Below, one piece after another: positions 41,268 to 51,727 of a DNA stretch of 64,000 nucleotides; the stretch's first letter is position 1; each line of letters opens with the position of its first letter. The notes beneath the pieces are model-generated. The model was not told the origin of the DNA. It was given only the letters and a program-made list of their open reading frames with translations, and ran no database searches. Source of the stretch: Buchnera aphidicola (Sitobion avenae) (GTDB lineage Bacteria; Pseudomonadota; Gammaproteobacteria; Enterobacterales; Enterobacteriaceae); contig NZ_CP034855.1 of NCBI RefSeq assembly GCF_005082585.1, forward strand, positions 248,001-312,000, in the 5' to 3' direction. A program made the translations under genes and the position numbers.

Positions 41268-41456
41268 AACTGCTAATTTTTTAAATAAAAATATATAATT
41301 TTTTATTATTAAAATAAGTTATTATAACTTACATATATTTGACAATCATCACAAAAGAACTATCTTTGTTATTTCATAAATACATTATACATTTAAATTA
41401 ATTTTTAAATTTATAAGATTATTAATTTTGCACCATGACAATTAGGTTTTATTATT

Positions 41457-43397
41457 ATGTTTCAAAACAATCCATTACTGACACAGTTAAAAAAAAATCT
41501 ACATGCTAAAACACCACGAGTTGAAGGCATAGTAAAAAGTACTGAAAGAGGATTTGGATTCTTAGAAGTTGATGTGCAAAAAAGTTATTTTATACCTCCT
41601 AAAAATATGAAAAAAGTTATGCATGGTGATAAGATAATTGCATTATTAAAAACAGAAAAAGATAGAGAAATAGTCGAACCTGAAAAATTAATTGAACCTT
41701 TTTTAAATAGGTTTGTTGGAAAAATAGAAAAAAAAGATAATCGACTATTGATCATGCCAGATTATCCATTTTTAAAAGATTTTATAATATGCCATCCGAG
41801 TAAAGATTGCACTGATATTTTTCAAAGTGGAGATTGGGCTATAGCTCAATTAAAAAAACATAAACTTAAAGGAGATCATATTTTTTATGCTGAATTAACA
41901 GAAAAAATAATAGAAAAAGATAATCCGTTAATCCCTTGGTGGGTAACTTTAGCACGTTATAATCTTGATAGAAAAGAGCCATTATCAGAAGAAAATGATC
42001 TTGTACTAAAAGAATGTAATAACAGAAAAGACTTAACAGATTTAGATTTTATTACTATAGATAATGTAAATACTAAAGATATTGATGATGCACTTTTTAT
42101 TACTGAAAAAAATAATGGTGAGATTTCTTTAATTGTCGCTATTGCAGATCCAACGGCTTATATAAAAAATGGTAGCAAGTTAGATTTGATAGCTTCTCAA
42201 AGAGCATTTACAAATTATTTACCCGGTTTTAATGTTCCTATGTTACCTCGCAATTTATCAGAAGATATATGTTCATTACATCCTAATAAACATCGTCCTG
42301 TATTAGCTTGTAACATTACAGTTTTAAAAGATGGTAGTATTGCTTATGATACTATTTATTTCTTTTTAGCATGGATAAAATCAAAATCAAAATTATCTTA
42401 TGATCATGTTTCAGATTGGATTGAAAAATCTGGAACATGGACACCTCCAACAAAATCAATTGAACAACAAATATTAATTTTACATCGTTTATGTTTATTA
42501 CGTATCAAATGGCGTAAAATGAATGCAGTATTATTTAAAGATAGCGTAGAATATCGATTTCATTTATCTGAATATGGAAATGTTATAGATATAATAATTG
42601 AACAAAGACGTATTGCACATAAAATTATTGAAGAAGCCATGATAATTGCAAATCTCTCTGCTGCTAATTTTTTATCTAGAAACCTTGGGTTTGGTGTATA
42701 TAATATACATACTGGATTTGATCTTGTTAATGCTGAACATGCAGTTGCTTTTTTAAAAAGTTATAATTTAAACTTCAGTGTTGCAGAAATAACTACCTTA
42801 AAAGGTTTTTGTCATCTTAGACGTGTATTAAATTCATTATCAAATAATTATATTGATAGTCGTATCCGTCGTTTTCAATCTTTTGGAGATTTTAGTACTG
42901 TACCTGGTCCTCATTTTGCACTGGGTTTTTCAGAATATGCAACCTGGACTTCTCCTATTCGCAAATACAGCGATATGATTAATCATCGTTTATTAAAATC
43001 AATTATAAAAAAAGAAAAACCAATTAGACCTAATGAGGATATTAAATTAAAAATAAGCGAACAAAAACGACGTAATCGAATGTCTGAAAGAGATGTTTCA
43101 GATTGGCTTTATACTATATTTTTACAGAAAAAAGAACATCGAAATCAAAAATTTAATGCTGAAATAACTGATATTTCTAGAAGTGGAATAAGAGCTCGGT
43201 TAGTAGAAAATGGTGCTCATGTTTTTATTCCAGGACCTTTAATACATTCTGTTAGAGAAGAATTAAATTTTAATCAAGATGTAGGAAAAGTTTTTATTAA
43301 TGGTATTATGCATTATAAAATATCTGATTTAATTCAAGTATCTTTATCAGATATTCGCTTAGATACTCGTAGTATTATTGCTAAACCTGAATTTTAA
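41457..43397 (+). CDS. rnb: exoribonuclease II
   Basis: Processive 3-prime-5-prime RNA degradation. The 646-residue protein (E. coli 644) has two N-terminal cold-shock-type domains (about 1-165), the RNB catalytic core with the acidic cluster TIDNVNTKDIDDALFI near residues 200-215, ASQRAFTNYLPG, and a C-terminal S1 domain. Preceded by AGG before the ATG. The upstream 189-bp spacer shows no coding trace. Confidence 0.96.
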   Translation: MFQNNPLLTQLKKNLHAKTPRVEGIVKSTERGFGFLEVDVQKSYFIPPKNMKKVMHGDKIIALLKTEKDREIVEPEKLIEPFLNRFVGKIEKKDNRLLIMPDYPFLKDFIICHPSKDCTDIFQSGDWAIAQLKKHKLKGDHIFYAELTEKIIEKDNPLIPWWVTLARYNLDRKEPLSEENDLVLKECNNRKDLTDLDFITIDNVNTKDIDDALFITEKNNGEISLIVAIADPTAYIKNGSKLDLIASQRAFTNYLPGFNVPMLPRNLSEDICSLHPNKHRPVLACNITVLKDGSIAYDTIYFFLAWIKSKSKLSYDHVSDWIEKSGTWTPPTKSIEQQILILHRLCLLRIKWRKMNAVLFKDSVEYRFHLSEYGNVIDIIIEQRRIAHKIIEEAMIIANLSAANFLSRNLGFGVYNIHTGFDLVNAEHAVAFLKSYNLNFSVAEITTLKGFCHLRRVLNSLSNNYIDSRIRRFQSFGDFSTVPGPHFALGFSEYATWTSPIRKYSDMINHRLLKSIIKKEKPIRPNEDIKLKISEQKRRNRMSERDVSDWLYTIFLQKKEHRNQKFNAEITDISRSGIRARLVENGAHVFIPGPLIHSVREELNFNQDVGKVFINGIMHYKISDLIQVSLSDIRLDTRSIIAKPEF

Positions 43398-43517
43398 AAA
43401 TATTATAAAAAATAAAAATATTGTATATTTTTTATAAAAAGCATTCCATGATGATGCAAGTATAATAATAAAATTTCAAATAAGTTATAAAAATTCAATA
43501 CAAATTAGGAGTATAAT

Positions 43518-44165
43518 ATGAATATTTCAATTTTTGATTTATCTATATATATAAAATTCTTTATAGGTTTATGTGCTTTAGTTAATCCAATTGGAATGAT
43601 TCCTATCTTTACAACTATAACAAATAATCAGTCTCCCTTAGAAAGAAAAAAAACTAATTTAGTAGCTAATTTTTCTGCATCATTAATTTTATTAATATCG
43701 TTATTTTTTGGTAGTAATATTTTAAATATTTTTGGCATATCTATTAATTCTTTTCGTATTGCTGGTGGAATACTAATTATTAGCATAGCTTTTTCTATGA
43801 TTAGTGGTCAATTTATAAAAAAAATCACAACTAAAAAAGATAAAAAAGAAGAATCTAAACTAGATAATATTAGTGTTGTTCCTTTGGCAATGCCTTTAAT
43901 TGCTGGCCCAGGAGCTATTAGTTCTACTATTGTTTGGAGCAGTTATTATTCAAGTTGGATTAATTTATTTGTATGTGGTGTAGTCATTTTTTTATTTTCT
44001 TTTGTGTGTTGGTTGTGTTTTGAAGCTGCTCCATGTGTTGTTCAAATTTTAGGAAAAACAGGAATTAATATTATCACCCGTATTATGGGATTATTACTAA
44101 TGTCTCTGGGAATAGAATTTATTAGCACTGGTATAAGTTCTATTTTTCCTGGATTATTACATTAA
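43518..44165 (+). CDS. ychE: MarC/YchE-family inner membrane protein
   Basis: Integral membrane protein of unknown function in the MarC family. The 215-residue product has about six hydrophobic segments. Family features are LVNPIGMIPIFTTITNN near residue 22, FRIAGGILIISIAFSMI, and PLAMPLIAGPGAIS near residue 125. An AGGAG ribosome-binding site precedes the ATG. The E. coli YchE orthology is by similarity and by the Buchnera gene order; MarC-type paralogues are the alternative. Confidence 0.85.
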   Translation: MNISIFDLSIYIKFFIGLCALVNPIGMIPIFTTITNNQSPLERKKTNLVANFSASLILLISLFFGSNILNIFGISINSFRIAGGILIISIAFSMISGQFIKKITTKKDKKEESKLDNISVVPLAMPLIAGPGAISSTIVWSSYYSSWINLFVCGVVIFLFSFVCWLCFEAAPCVVQILGKTGINIITRIMGLLLMSLGIEFISTGISSIFPGLLH

Positions 44166-44195
44166 CTTTATTCTTTATTTTTACTGGATAGTTTT

Positions 44196-44831
44196 TTGCA
44201 AAAAAAAATAATTTTTTTTCGTGATCTAGGAATAGAACATTGGTTAACAACCCTCAATAAAATGAATAATTTTACAATAGCACGTAATTTTTATACATTT
44301 GATGAAATTTGGTTTGTAGAACATTACCCTATTTTTACTCAAGGAAAGTTACAAGAAAATAAAAATATAATTTTTTTACATGGTATTCCAATAGTAAAAA
44401 CTGATAGAGGTGGTCAAATTACATATCATGGACCTGGACAACAAGTATTATATTTTTTAATAAATCTTAAACGTCGAAAGATTAGTATTCGCCAATTCAT
44501 AGATATAATGCAAAACATAGTAATAGAAACTTTAAATAATTTCTCTCTTAAAGCATACAGTAAAATAAAAACACCAGGTGTATATATAAATGGAAAAAAG
44601 ATATGTTCTTTAGGTTTAAGAATAAAAAAAGGTTCAACTCTTCATGGTTTAGCAATCAATGTTGATATGAATTTAAAACCATTTGACTACATTTATCCTT
44701 GTGGAGACAAAAAAATAAAAATGACACAAATAAAAGATTTTAATTTAAATGTTTCATTACAAGATTTACAAGTTGTTTTAGTTAAAAAAGTATCTAAATT
44801 TTTAAAAGTTATTATGATAAAAGAAGACTAA
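44196..44831 (+). CDS. lipB: octanoyl-ACP:protein N-octanoyltransferase (TTG start)
   Basis: Transfers octanoate from ACP to lipoyl domains. The TTG at 44196 gives 211 residues (E. coli 213) and QKKIIFFRDLG matches the family N-terminus; a GGA lies upstream. The signature is RGGQITYHGPGQQVLY near residues 68-83, the catalytic Lys is in KKICSLGLR and the catalytic Cys in YPCGDK. It acts before lipA, 118 bp downstream. Confidence 0.93.
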   Translation: MQKKIIFFRDLGIEHWLTTLNKMNNFTIARNFYTFDEIWFVEHYPIFTQGKLQENKNIIFLHGIPIVKTDRGGQITYHGPGQQVLYFLINLKRRKISIRQFIDIMQNIVIETLNNFSLKAYSKIKTPGVYINGKKICSLGLRIKKGSTLHGLAINVDMNLKPFDYIYPCGDKKIKMTQIKDFNLNVSLQDLQVVLVKKVSKFLKVIMIKED

Positions 44832-44949
44832 ATTAAAAATTAATTAAAAAATTTTAATAAATCATATATTTAAACTTTTACTTAAATAATTATTTTTAAG
44901 TTGACATGTAGTATGTATTTCAGCGCTTGTAATCGAGATCATAAATTTG

Positions 44950-45906
44950 ATGAAGAATAATAAAGATGTCTTATTAAAAAATAAGATATTAAAAAAAATA
45001 AATATTGTTAATGTTAAACAAAATATTGATTTTATAAAAAAATTAAAAAAACCTGATTGGATAAAAATTAAGATACCTATTAATACATCTCGTATACATC
45101 AAATAAAAAATGCTTTACGTAAAAATAATTTATATTCCGTTTGTGAAGAAGCTCAATGTCCAAATTTATCAGAATGTTTTAATAATGGTACTGCGACGTT
45201 TATGATTCTTGGACCTATATGTACACGAAACTGTCCTTTTTGTGCTGTATCTCACGGAACACCTAATCCGATAGACATAGAGGAACCTCAAAAATTATCT
45301 AATACTATTTTCGATATGGGAATTAATTATGTAGTAATTACATCAGTTGTACGTGATGATTTATATGATGGTGGTGCTCAACATTTTGTAAATTGTATTC
45401 AAGCGATCCGCAATAAAAATATGGCGAAAATTGAAATATTAGTTCCTGATTTTCGAGGAAGAATAAAATTAATTTTAAATGTTTTTAATAATGCATTACC
45501 TGATGTTTTTAATCATAATATAGAAAATGTTCCTCGAATGTATAAAAAAATTCGTCCTGGGGCAAATTATGAAAAGTCCTTATTATTATTAGAATCATTT
45601 AAAAAAAAATATTGTAATATACCCACTAAATCAGGTTTTATGTTAGGTTTAGGTGAAAAAGATAAAGAAATTGTTCAAGTAATGAAAGATCTTTATTCCA
45701 GAGGTGTAACTTTATTAACTGTAGGTCAATATCTTCAACCCAGTATTCACCATCTCCCAGTAAAACGTTATATACCAATTACAGAATTTGAAAATATAAA
45801 AAAAGAAGCTTTATCTATCGGTTTTACTAATGCTTTTTGTGGTCCTTTTGTTCGTTCATCATATCACGCTAGTTTTCAATCACATTTGCCTATTAAGAAA
45901 CAATAA
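44950..45906 (+). CDS. lipA: lipoyl synthase
   Basis: Radical SAM enzyme inserting two sulfurs into octanoyl groups to make lipoate for pyruvate and 2-oxoglutarate dehydrogenases. The 318-residue protein (E. coli 321) has the auxiliary cluster cysteines in [12 protein letters not shown] and the radical SAM cluster in CTRNCPFC, with the conserved RSSYHA near the C-terminus that supplies the auxiliary-cluster Ser. The ATG at 44950 is adjacent to an in-frame TTG at 44947. Confidence 0.96.
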   Translation: MKNNKDVLLKNKILKKINIVNVKQNIDFIKKLKKPDWIKIKIPINTSRIHQIKNALRKNNLYSVCEEAQCPNLSECFNNGTATFMILGPICTRNCPFCAVSHGTPNPIDIEEPQKLSNTIFDMGINYVVITSVVRDDLYDGGAQHFVNCIQAIRNKNMAKIEILVPDFRGRIKLILNVFNNALPDVFNHNIENVPRMYKKIRPGANYEKSLLLLESFKKKYCNIPTKSGFMLGLGEKDKEIVQVMKDLYSRGVTLLTVGQYLQPSIHHLPVKRYIPITEFENIKKEALSIGFTNAFCGPFVRSSYHASFQSHLPIKKQ

Positions 45907-46026
45907 TATTGATAATGTTTAAAAATTATTTTTCATATACATGTAATTTAGTACGTTTTATATCAAAAATATAAAACCAATAATATTTTTTTATTGATGT
46001 ATAGTATATATACTAGAGGTTGTATA

Positions 46027-46740
46027 GTGTTAAATCCTAATTTATTTAAAATACCAAAAATCATTATTGCATTAGATTTTTATGATAAAAAAACAGCTAT
46101 GAAATTAGTAAATGTTCTGAATCCATCTATCTATTATTTAAAAATTGGTAAGGAAATGTTTACAATTTTAGGCTTTAAATTTATAAAAGAATTACATCAG
46201 TTGGGATTTAACATTTTTCTTGATTTAAAATTTCATGATATCCCGAATACTGTATTTAATGCTACAAAAGCAGCGGCAGATTTGGGAGTATGGATGTTAA
46301 GTGTTCATGCTTCTGGTGGAAAAAAAATGCTAATTTCTGCAAAAAAAGCATTAAAATCTTTTAAAAAAAATGCTCCTTTATTAATAGCTGTTACAGCATT
46401 AACTAGTTTAAAAGAAGAAGAATTAAAAGACATTGGAATTCAAATTTCATTAACAGAATATATTTTAAAGTTATCACAATTATCTAAAGATTGTGGTTTA
46501 GATGGTATTGTATGTCCAGGAAAAGAAGCAAAAAAAATTAAATTTTTACTGGGAAATCAATATAAAATTATTACTCCGGGTATTAGAATTTCTAAAGATT
46601 TGCCACATGATCAAAATAATATTATTACTCCTAAAGAAGCAAAAGAATATAAAATAGATTATATAGTAATAGGACGTTCTATTACAATGTCAAAAAATCC
46701 AATTAAAAAATTAGATTTAATCATAAAATCTATGGAATAA
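46027..46740 (+). CDS. pyrF: orotidine 5-phosphate decarboxylase (GTG start)
   Basis: Makes UMP from OMP, the last step of pyrimidine synthesis before PyrH. The active-site array [10 protein letters not shown] is near residue 70, with KIGKEMFT before and IVIGRSIT near the end. The GTG at 46027 follows AGAGGT (46015-46020) at good spacing and gives 237 residues (E. coli 245). ATG at 45997 would add ten residues and lacks a comparable ribosome-binding site; it is the alternative. Confidence 0.93.
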   Translation: MLNPNLFKIPKIIIALDFYDKKTAMKLVNVLNPSIYYLKIGKEMFTILGFKFIKELHQLGFNIFLDLKFHDIPNTVFNATKAAADLGVWMLSVHASGGKKMLISAKKALKSFKKNAPLLIAVTALTSLKEEELKDIGIQISLTEYILKLSQLSKDCGLDGIVCPGKEAKKIKFLLGNQYKIITPGIRISKDLPHDQNNIITPKEAKEYKIDYIVIGRSITMSKNPIKKLDLIIKSME

Positions 46741-46801
46741 ATTAACACAAAACAATAAAAATATTAAAAAATATTTATTTAATCCTAAATCAGGAGAATT
46801 T

Positions 46802-47386
46802 ATGCAATTAATAGAAAAAGCTGTTTTACCCACTCCTTGGGGTAATTTTTTTATATTTGGTTTTAAAGAAAAGAAAAATGGGAAAAATCATGTTGCTCTT
46901 GTATATGGTGACATAAAAAAAAATACTCCTACTCTTTCTAGAGTACATTCAGAATGTTTAACAGGAGATGCTTTTTTTAGTTTACGTTGTGATTGTGGAA
47001 GTCAACTAAAAATGTCTATGAAAAGAATTTCTCAGGAGGGAAGTGGTGTATTAATTTATCACCGGCAAGAGGGTAGAAACATTGGTCTTCTTAATAAAAT
47101 TAGAGCATATGCTTTGCAAGATAAAGGATTGGATACTGTTCAAGCTAATCAAAAACTTGGTTTTTCTGCTGATGAAAGAGATTTTTCACTATGCGCTGAT
47201 ATATTTAATATATTAAATATTAATAAAATTCGTTTGTTAACAAATAATCCTTTTAAAGTTCAGATGCTTAGTAATGCTGGAATAAATATTATTGAACGAG
47301 TTCCTCTTATTGTAGAAAAAAATCCTAAGAATGCTTATTATTTAAAAACTAAATCTGAAAAAATGGGCCACTTATTATCTGAATAA
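46802..47386 (+). CDS. ribA: GTP cyclohydrolase II
   Basis: First step of riboflavin synthesis, opening GTP. The 194-residue protein (E. coli 196) has the zinc-binding cysteines in [17 protein letters not shown], the catalytic region [15 protein letters not shown] and NPFKVQML towards the end. AGGAG precedes the ATG. A hairpin follows 67 bp after the stop. Confidence 0.96.
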   Translation: MQLIEKAVLPTPWGNFFIFGFKEKKNGKNHVALVYGDIKKNTPTLSRVHSECLTGDAFFSLRCDCGSQLKMSMKRISQEGSGVLIYHRQEGRNIGLLNKIRAYALQDKGLDTVQANQKLGFSADERDFSLCADIFNILNINKIRLLTNNPFKVQMLSNAGINIIERVPLIVEKNPKNAYYLKTKSEKMGHLLSE

Positions 47387-47453
47387 AAATAATTAATTAT
47401 TCGATCATAAATTAGTGTGTATTTTTTAAAAAATGCATTTTTTTTTAAATGAT

Positions 47454-47477
47454 AGGGGTTTTTTTTGATAAACCCCT
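47454..47477 (+). terminator. possible terminator hairpin after ribA
   Basis: AGGGGTTT (47454-47461) pairs perfectly with AAACCCCT (47470-47477) around an 8-nt loop. The GC-containing stem is distinct from its surroundings, but only GTATATAATTATTTTT follows, not a clean T run. It may end ribA transcripts or the transcripts of the decayed hns from the other side. Confidence 0.45.
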
Positions 47478-47489
47478 GTATATAATTAT

Positions 47490-47854
47490 TTTTAAAAAAG
47501 TTTTCAATATTTTTTTATGATTTAAAATAGCGTTATTTTTAAATCTTTATATTATTAACTGATATATTTATATTTTTTAGTTTTTTTCTTCGTGTATGTA
47601 TTTTAAATCTTTCTAAGCCATAATTTTTTTATTAGTTCATTAAAACTTATACAAACCGAAATTAATATTTCTATATATTTTTAAATTTTTTTATCTTTTT
47701 TTTTTATTCCTAAATTTTTTATTCTTTTTTCCTGTTAATAATAACGATTTTGAATTTCTCTAATATTCCTTTTTAAAATTTCTAAAAAATATTTTTGTAA
47801 ATGTACACGAAGTATGCGAATTCTATTTAGAATTTTTAGAGCTTGATTCATCAT
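47490..47854 (-). pseudogene. hns: decayed hns (nucleoid protein H-NS)
   Basis: A 39-residue open frame (47854-47735) begins MMNQALKILNRIRILRVHLQ and continues KYFLEILKRN, matching the E. coli H-NS start [20 protein letters not shown]. After TAA and frameshifts, KYIEILISVCISFNELIKKL is readable at about 47683-47620. It matches the [20 protein letters not shown] linker segment. Weak DNA-binding-domain traces (YKYISVNN near 47570) follow. In E. coli hns lies in the same region, towards cls. The N-terminal oligomerisation piece could still be made as a peptide, but the DNA-binding domain is gone. Confidence 0.85.
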
Positions 47855-48076
47855 ATTTTCATAATATTAATTCAATATAAAAACATTTCGCTTAAAATTA
47901 ATATGTAATATCAAAATTTAATAAAGTTAACACAAAAAAAAGAACTAATTTATTAAAAATACAAAAATATTGTATAAGTATATAACATAGTTTTATTATA
48001 GGTACAATACAATGATTTCATGAAATATAAATATATATATTTACTAAAAAAATTATTTTTTGAAAATTTTTCTTTT
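47855..48076. other. noncoding spacer between hns remnant and cls
   Basis: AT-rich stretch with no readable coding trace on either strand. It probably once held the hns promoter. No clear promoter or hairpin can be singled out. Confidence 0.4.
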
Positions 48077-49537
48077 TTATAACAAAGGACTTAAAAAATA
48101 AAATATTTTTTCAAGAATTTTTTTCCAATATGGACGCATTGACCAAATTTTTTTATCTATTAGCTGAGAATCAGAAATATATTTTTTTTGTATACACAAT
48201 AAATTATGTCCAAAATCACTATCATCAATTACTAAAGTAATTTCAAAATTCAACCAAAGACTTCTCATATCTAAATTTACAGTACCAATCAAACTTAATT
48301 GTTGATCTACTAATATGCTTTTACTATGTAATAATCCTTTTTTAAATTGATAAATTTTTACACCAGCTTCTAATAGTTCACTAAAAAAAACTCTACTAGC
48401 CCATTTTACTAAAATAGAATCATGACATAAAGGTATAATAATACTAACTTCAACTCCTCTTTGAGCAGCAGTACAAATAGCTTGAAGCAAATCTTCGCTA
48501 GGAACCAAATAAGGAGTAGTCATAATCAACTCATGTTTAGCTGAATAAATAGCTGTTAATAATGCTTGATGAATCATATTTTCAGGGAATCCTGGTCCAG
48601 ATGCAATAACCTGAATACTAGAATGTTTATTAGATGTATTTTTTAAAATCGTTTTATTAGGTAGTTGCGGTAAAATTTTTAAACCTGTTTCAATTTCCCA
48701 ATCACAGGAATAAATTATCCCCATTGTTGTAGCTATAGGTCCTTCTATTCTTGTCATTAAATCAATCCATTGACTGATTCCAGAAGAATTTTTAAATAAA
48801 TAAGGATCTACAAGATTCATACTACCAGAATATGTAATGTAATTATCAATTAATATAATTTTTCTATGTTGTCTAACGTCAATACGTCTTAAAAAAATTC
48901 GTAATAAACTGACTTTTAGAGCTTCTACTACTTGAATCCCAGCGTTTCTCATTATTGTAACCCAAGGACTCTGAAAAAACTCAATACTTCCTGCTGAATC
49001 AAGCATTAATCTACAATTTATACCTCGTTTTGCAGAATCAATAAGCGCTATTGCCACATCATCTGCTATCCCTCCTGGTTTCCAAATATAAAATACCATT
49101 TCAATATTTTTACGTGCTAAATAAATATCACGTATTAAAATTTGCATAATTATTTTAGTATTAGTGAGAAGTTTAAGTTTATTGCTTTTTATTCCAGACA
49201 TTCCTTGTCTATGTTTGCATAATTGAAATATAGAAGTGGCTACTTCACTGTTTTTGATTTGAAAAATATATGTACAAGACTTTAATTCGTTAAGCCATTT
49301 ATTAGAAATAGACCATATTCTATTCGCAATTTTTTTATGCCTTTTCCCTAAATATAATTCTCCAAAAAAAAACCAAAAATAAATTCCAATAAAGGGGATA
49401 ATATAAATTGTTAAAAGCCAAGACATAGAAGAGGGTATATTGCGGTGTTTAATCAAAACTCGAAAAGTAATATTAGCAATTAATAAGCAGTATATTAAAA
49501 AAACTAGACATTTGATGAAATTATAGAAAATATCCAT
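48077..49537 (-). CDS. cls: cardiolipin synthase A
   Basis: Condenses phosphatidylglycerol into cardiolipin in the inner membrane. It has 486 residues, the E. coli ClsA length. Two N-terminal transmembrane segments (about 5-28 and 38-60) precede two phospholipase-D domains with HKD motifs: [18 protein letters not shown] near residue 225 and [20 protein letters not shown] near residue 400. It ends FYFLSPLL like E. coli. Confidence 0.96.
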   Translation of the reverse strand: MDIFYNFIKCLVFLIYCLLIANITFRVLIKHRNIPSSMSWLLTIYIIPFIGIYFWFFFGELYLGKRHKKIANRIWSISNKWLNELKSCTYIFQIKNSEVATSIFQLCKHRQGMSGIKSNKLKLLTNTKIIMQILIRDIYLARKNIEMVFYIWKPGGIADDVAIALIDSAKRGINCRLMLDSAGSIEFFQSPWVTIMRNAGIQVVEALKVSLLRIFLRRIDVRQHRKIILIDNYITYSGSMNLVDPYLFKNSSGISQWIDLMTRIEGPIATTMGIIYSCDWEIETGLKILPQLPNKTILKNTSNKHSSIQVIASGPGFPENMIHQALLTAIYSAKHELIMTTPYLVPSEDLLQAICTAAQRGVEVSIIIPLCHDSILVKWASRVFFSELLEAGVKIYQFKKGLLHSKSILVDQQLSLIGTVNLDMRSLWLNFEITLVIDDSDFGHNLLCIQKKYISDSQLIDKKIWSMRPYWKKILEKIFYFLSPLL

Positions 49538-49701
49538 CCATTGAAGGTCCTATGTATGATTTTTTCAAAAGTTTCTTGTATTTAATTAAATATTTTTTTT
49601 AGAATAAAGTATATGTAATATTTAAAGTATTAAGATAATTAATGAATACTAAAAATTTATTTATTTTTTTAATATTATTTTCAATATAAAAAATATAAGA
49701 A
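49538..49701. other. noncoding spacer upstream of cls
   Basis: The E. coli genes kch, yciI and tonB lie between cls and yciA. They are not intact here. This part of the gap shows nothing readable and presumably carries the cls promoter. Confidence 0.4.
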
Positions 49702-49872
49702 TTATACAATACTATTTTGTTCAACACCGTTAAAAAAAATAATTGCATCATAAATAAATTTTAAATTAGTTTTATCAAGTGTTGAACGTGATACCTTGAT
49801 AGCATCCTTTATAAAAATTAAAAAATTTTTAGAAATATATCTTAATAAAAGAATTATTTTATTTTTTTTTGT
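49702..49872 (-). other. open frame in phase with and after the yciA stop
   Basis: Directly after the yciA TAA (49875-49873) the same frame stays open for 56 codons to TAA at 49704-49702. That is long for noncoding DNA of this AT content. YciA itself is already full length. The translation (KDAIKVSRSTLDKTNLKF, then YDAIIFFNGVEQNSIV) vaguely recalls the TonB C-terminus, but tonB in E. coli is on the opposite strand. It has no start codon near its beginning. I do not assign a function. Confidence 0.3.
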
Positions 49873-50280
49873 TTAAATAATGCTCATAGGTAACAATTCA
49901 CGAGATTTTCCTGTGTTATCAATGGCTACATAAATAAATACTGCTTCTGCAGCACAGTAGTATTGACCTAATGGTTTCGAACAAATTTTTTTAATCCATA
50001 TCTCTATATTGATTTTAATAGAACTTTTTCCAATTTTTATGCAATTTGCATAGCAATTAACAATATCACCAACAGATACAGATTTTAAAAAAGTAATTCC
50101 ATCAACTCGTACAGTAGCTACTTTTCCTCCCGCAATCTCTTTTGCTAATATTGCCCCGCCTATATCCATTTGAGACATAATCCAACCGCCAAAAATATCA
50201 CCATTAGCATTAATATCTGTAGGCATTGAAAGTGTTTTTAATACTATTGTCCCTTTTGGTAATTTATTTTTTTTTGACAT
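49873..50280 (-). CDS. yciA: acyl-CoA thioesterase YciA
   Basis: Hot-dog-fold thioesterase hydrolysing a broad range of acyl-CoAs. The ATG at 50280 gives 135 residues (E. coli 132), matching the family N-terminus. The signature NANGDIFGGWIMSQMDIGGA with the catalytic Asp is near residues 20-40. A GTG at 50295 would add five residues. yciA, yciB and yciC are adjacent as in E. coli. Confidence 0.94.
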   Translation of the reverse strand: MSKKNKLPKGTIVLKTLSMPTDINANGDIFGGWIMSQMDIGGAILAKEIAGGKVATVRVDGITFLKSVSVGDIVNCYANCIKIGKSSIKINIEIWIKKICSKPLGQYYCAAEAVFIYVAIDNTGKSRELLPMSII

Positions 50281-50318
50281 TATTAAAACGTTCACTCTAT
50301 TATGTTGTAAAAAATTAT

Positions 50319-50849
50319 TTATTTTTTCGAAATTTTAAAATTTATATAAATACTCGTTAATAAAATTAAAACAAATGTTAAAGATGTAAAACCAAAAACT
50401 TTAAAATTTACCCATTCCTTTTCTGAAAAATAAAATGCTATATAAATATTCAAAATACCACAAAACAAAAAAAATAAAGACCAAAAAAAATTAATTTTAC
50501 GCCAGTACACATGAGATATTTTTATGTCTTTTTCTAAAAATCTTTGTATCATTGTTTTTTTTGTTAAAAATTGACTAATTAATAAAACTAAAGAAAAAAT
50601 TATATAAATTATTGTTATTTTCCATTTAATAAATTGACTATCATGAAAAAATATTGTAAGAGAACCAAAAAGAGCAACTACAAAAAAACTAAATAAATTA
50701 ATTTTATCTATTTCTTTGTAAAGAATCCAATGAAGTATACACACTAATCCTGATATAACAATAAGAGAACCGGAAGCTATAAAAATATCATAAAACTTAT
50801 AAAATATGAAGAAAATGAGCATAGGTAATATATTTAATATTTGTTTCAT
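50319..50849 (-). CDS. yciB: intracellular septation protein A homologue YciB
   Basis: Polytopic inner membrane protein implicated in envelope integrity and septation. The 176-residue product (E. coli 179) has about five hydrophobic segments, with the family motif LPMLIFFIFYKFYDIFIASG at the N-terminus and a conserved FFHDSQFIKWK. It lies 28 bp downstream of yciC and 38 bp upstream of yciA. Confidence 0.92.
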   Translation of the reverse strand: MKQILNILPMLIFFIFYKFYDIFIASGSLIVISGLVCILHWILYKEIDKINLFSFFVVALFGSLTIFFHDSQFIKWKITIIYIIFSLVLLISQFLTKKTMIQRFLEKDIKISHVYWRKINFFWSLFFLFCGILNIYIAFYFSEKEWVNFKVFGFTSLTFVLILLTSIYINFKISKK

Positions 50850-50877
50850 AATATAAACCTGGATATTCTTTAGATTT

Positions 50878-51621
50878 TTAAGAACGCAAGAAAATCATAT
50901 AAAATCGAAATAGGTATATGATTAAAATAGAAAATAATATATTCATACTAACATTAGATATTAAATCTAAAATATTCTTGTTAAGAAAATGAATATGATC
51001 TAAGAATACTGTCAAAATAAATTTACTAAACATCCAAGTTAAAATACATGGGCTTATTATTTTTATATATCTCCAAGAGATAGATATACTAAGACGGATA
51101 GAATCTATTAATCCATGTTTTTTAAAAGAAAAAATAATAGGTGATAAAGAAAGTGTTATTGATAGTAATACGCCTGGAATAATAAATAACATAAAACCTA
51201 TTTGAATTATAATAGTACTTAGAAAATTTAGTATAAACAAACTAGGTAAAAATGAAAACAAAGAACATATTGATGTTATAATGGTTTTTTTTTCACTGTT
51301 AGATACACTGGAAATTAAAATTATAATACTTCCTAACAATACTGTTTTACTCATTAATGATTCTATAATTTTAAAAATAGAATATTTTAATAATTCATGT
51401 TTTTCTTCTAAATTCATACTATTAATTAATTCTAATAGTGCGTGAGCATTAATAAAATTATTATTTTCTATTATAGATATAATATAAATGTTTGGTTTAA
51501 CAAAAATATCTATTATTAGATTAATAAAAGCAATAAATATAGATATAAAAAAAATAGTTCTTATTTGTTTATAAAAAAAATAACATGTATCATGACGTAA
51601 TTCGTTTACGGTAATTTTCAT
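50878..51621 (-). CDS. yciC: UPF0259 inner membrane protein YciC
   Basis: Integral membrane protein of unknown function, 247 residues as in E. coli, with about six hydrophobic segments. The N-terminal cytoplasmic ELRHDTCYFFYKQIRTIFFI fits the family. Identification rests on length, topology and its position next to yciB and the trp genes. A neighbouring ompW of E. coli is missing. Confidence 0.85.
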   Translation of the reverse strand: MKITVNELRHDTCYFFYKQIRTIFFISIFIAFINLIIDIFVKPNIYIISIIENNNFINAHALLELINSMNLEEKHELLKYSIFKIIESLMSKTVLLGSIIILISSVSNSEKKTIITSICSLFSFLPSLFILNFLSTIIIQIGFMLFIIPGVLLSITLSLSPIIFSFKKHGLIDSIRLSISISWRYIKIISPCILTWMFSKFILTVFLDHIHFLNKNILDLISNVSMNILFSILIIYLFRFYMIFLRS

Positions 51622-51727
51622 ATGTATATTCCTTATAAATACTTAATATGATGCGAAGATTATACATATTATTTTAGATAAGAATATTTTTTAAAATATA
51701 AAAAAATATGTATTCTAATAAAGAATA

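Noticed and set aside
44900..44930. TTGACA hexamer upstream of lipA
   Set aside because: No acceptable -10 hexamer lies at 16-18 bp, so it was not called as a promoter.
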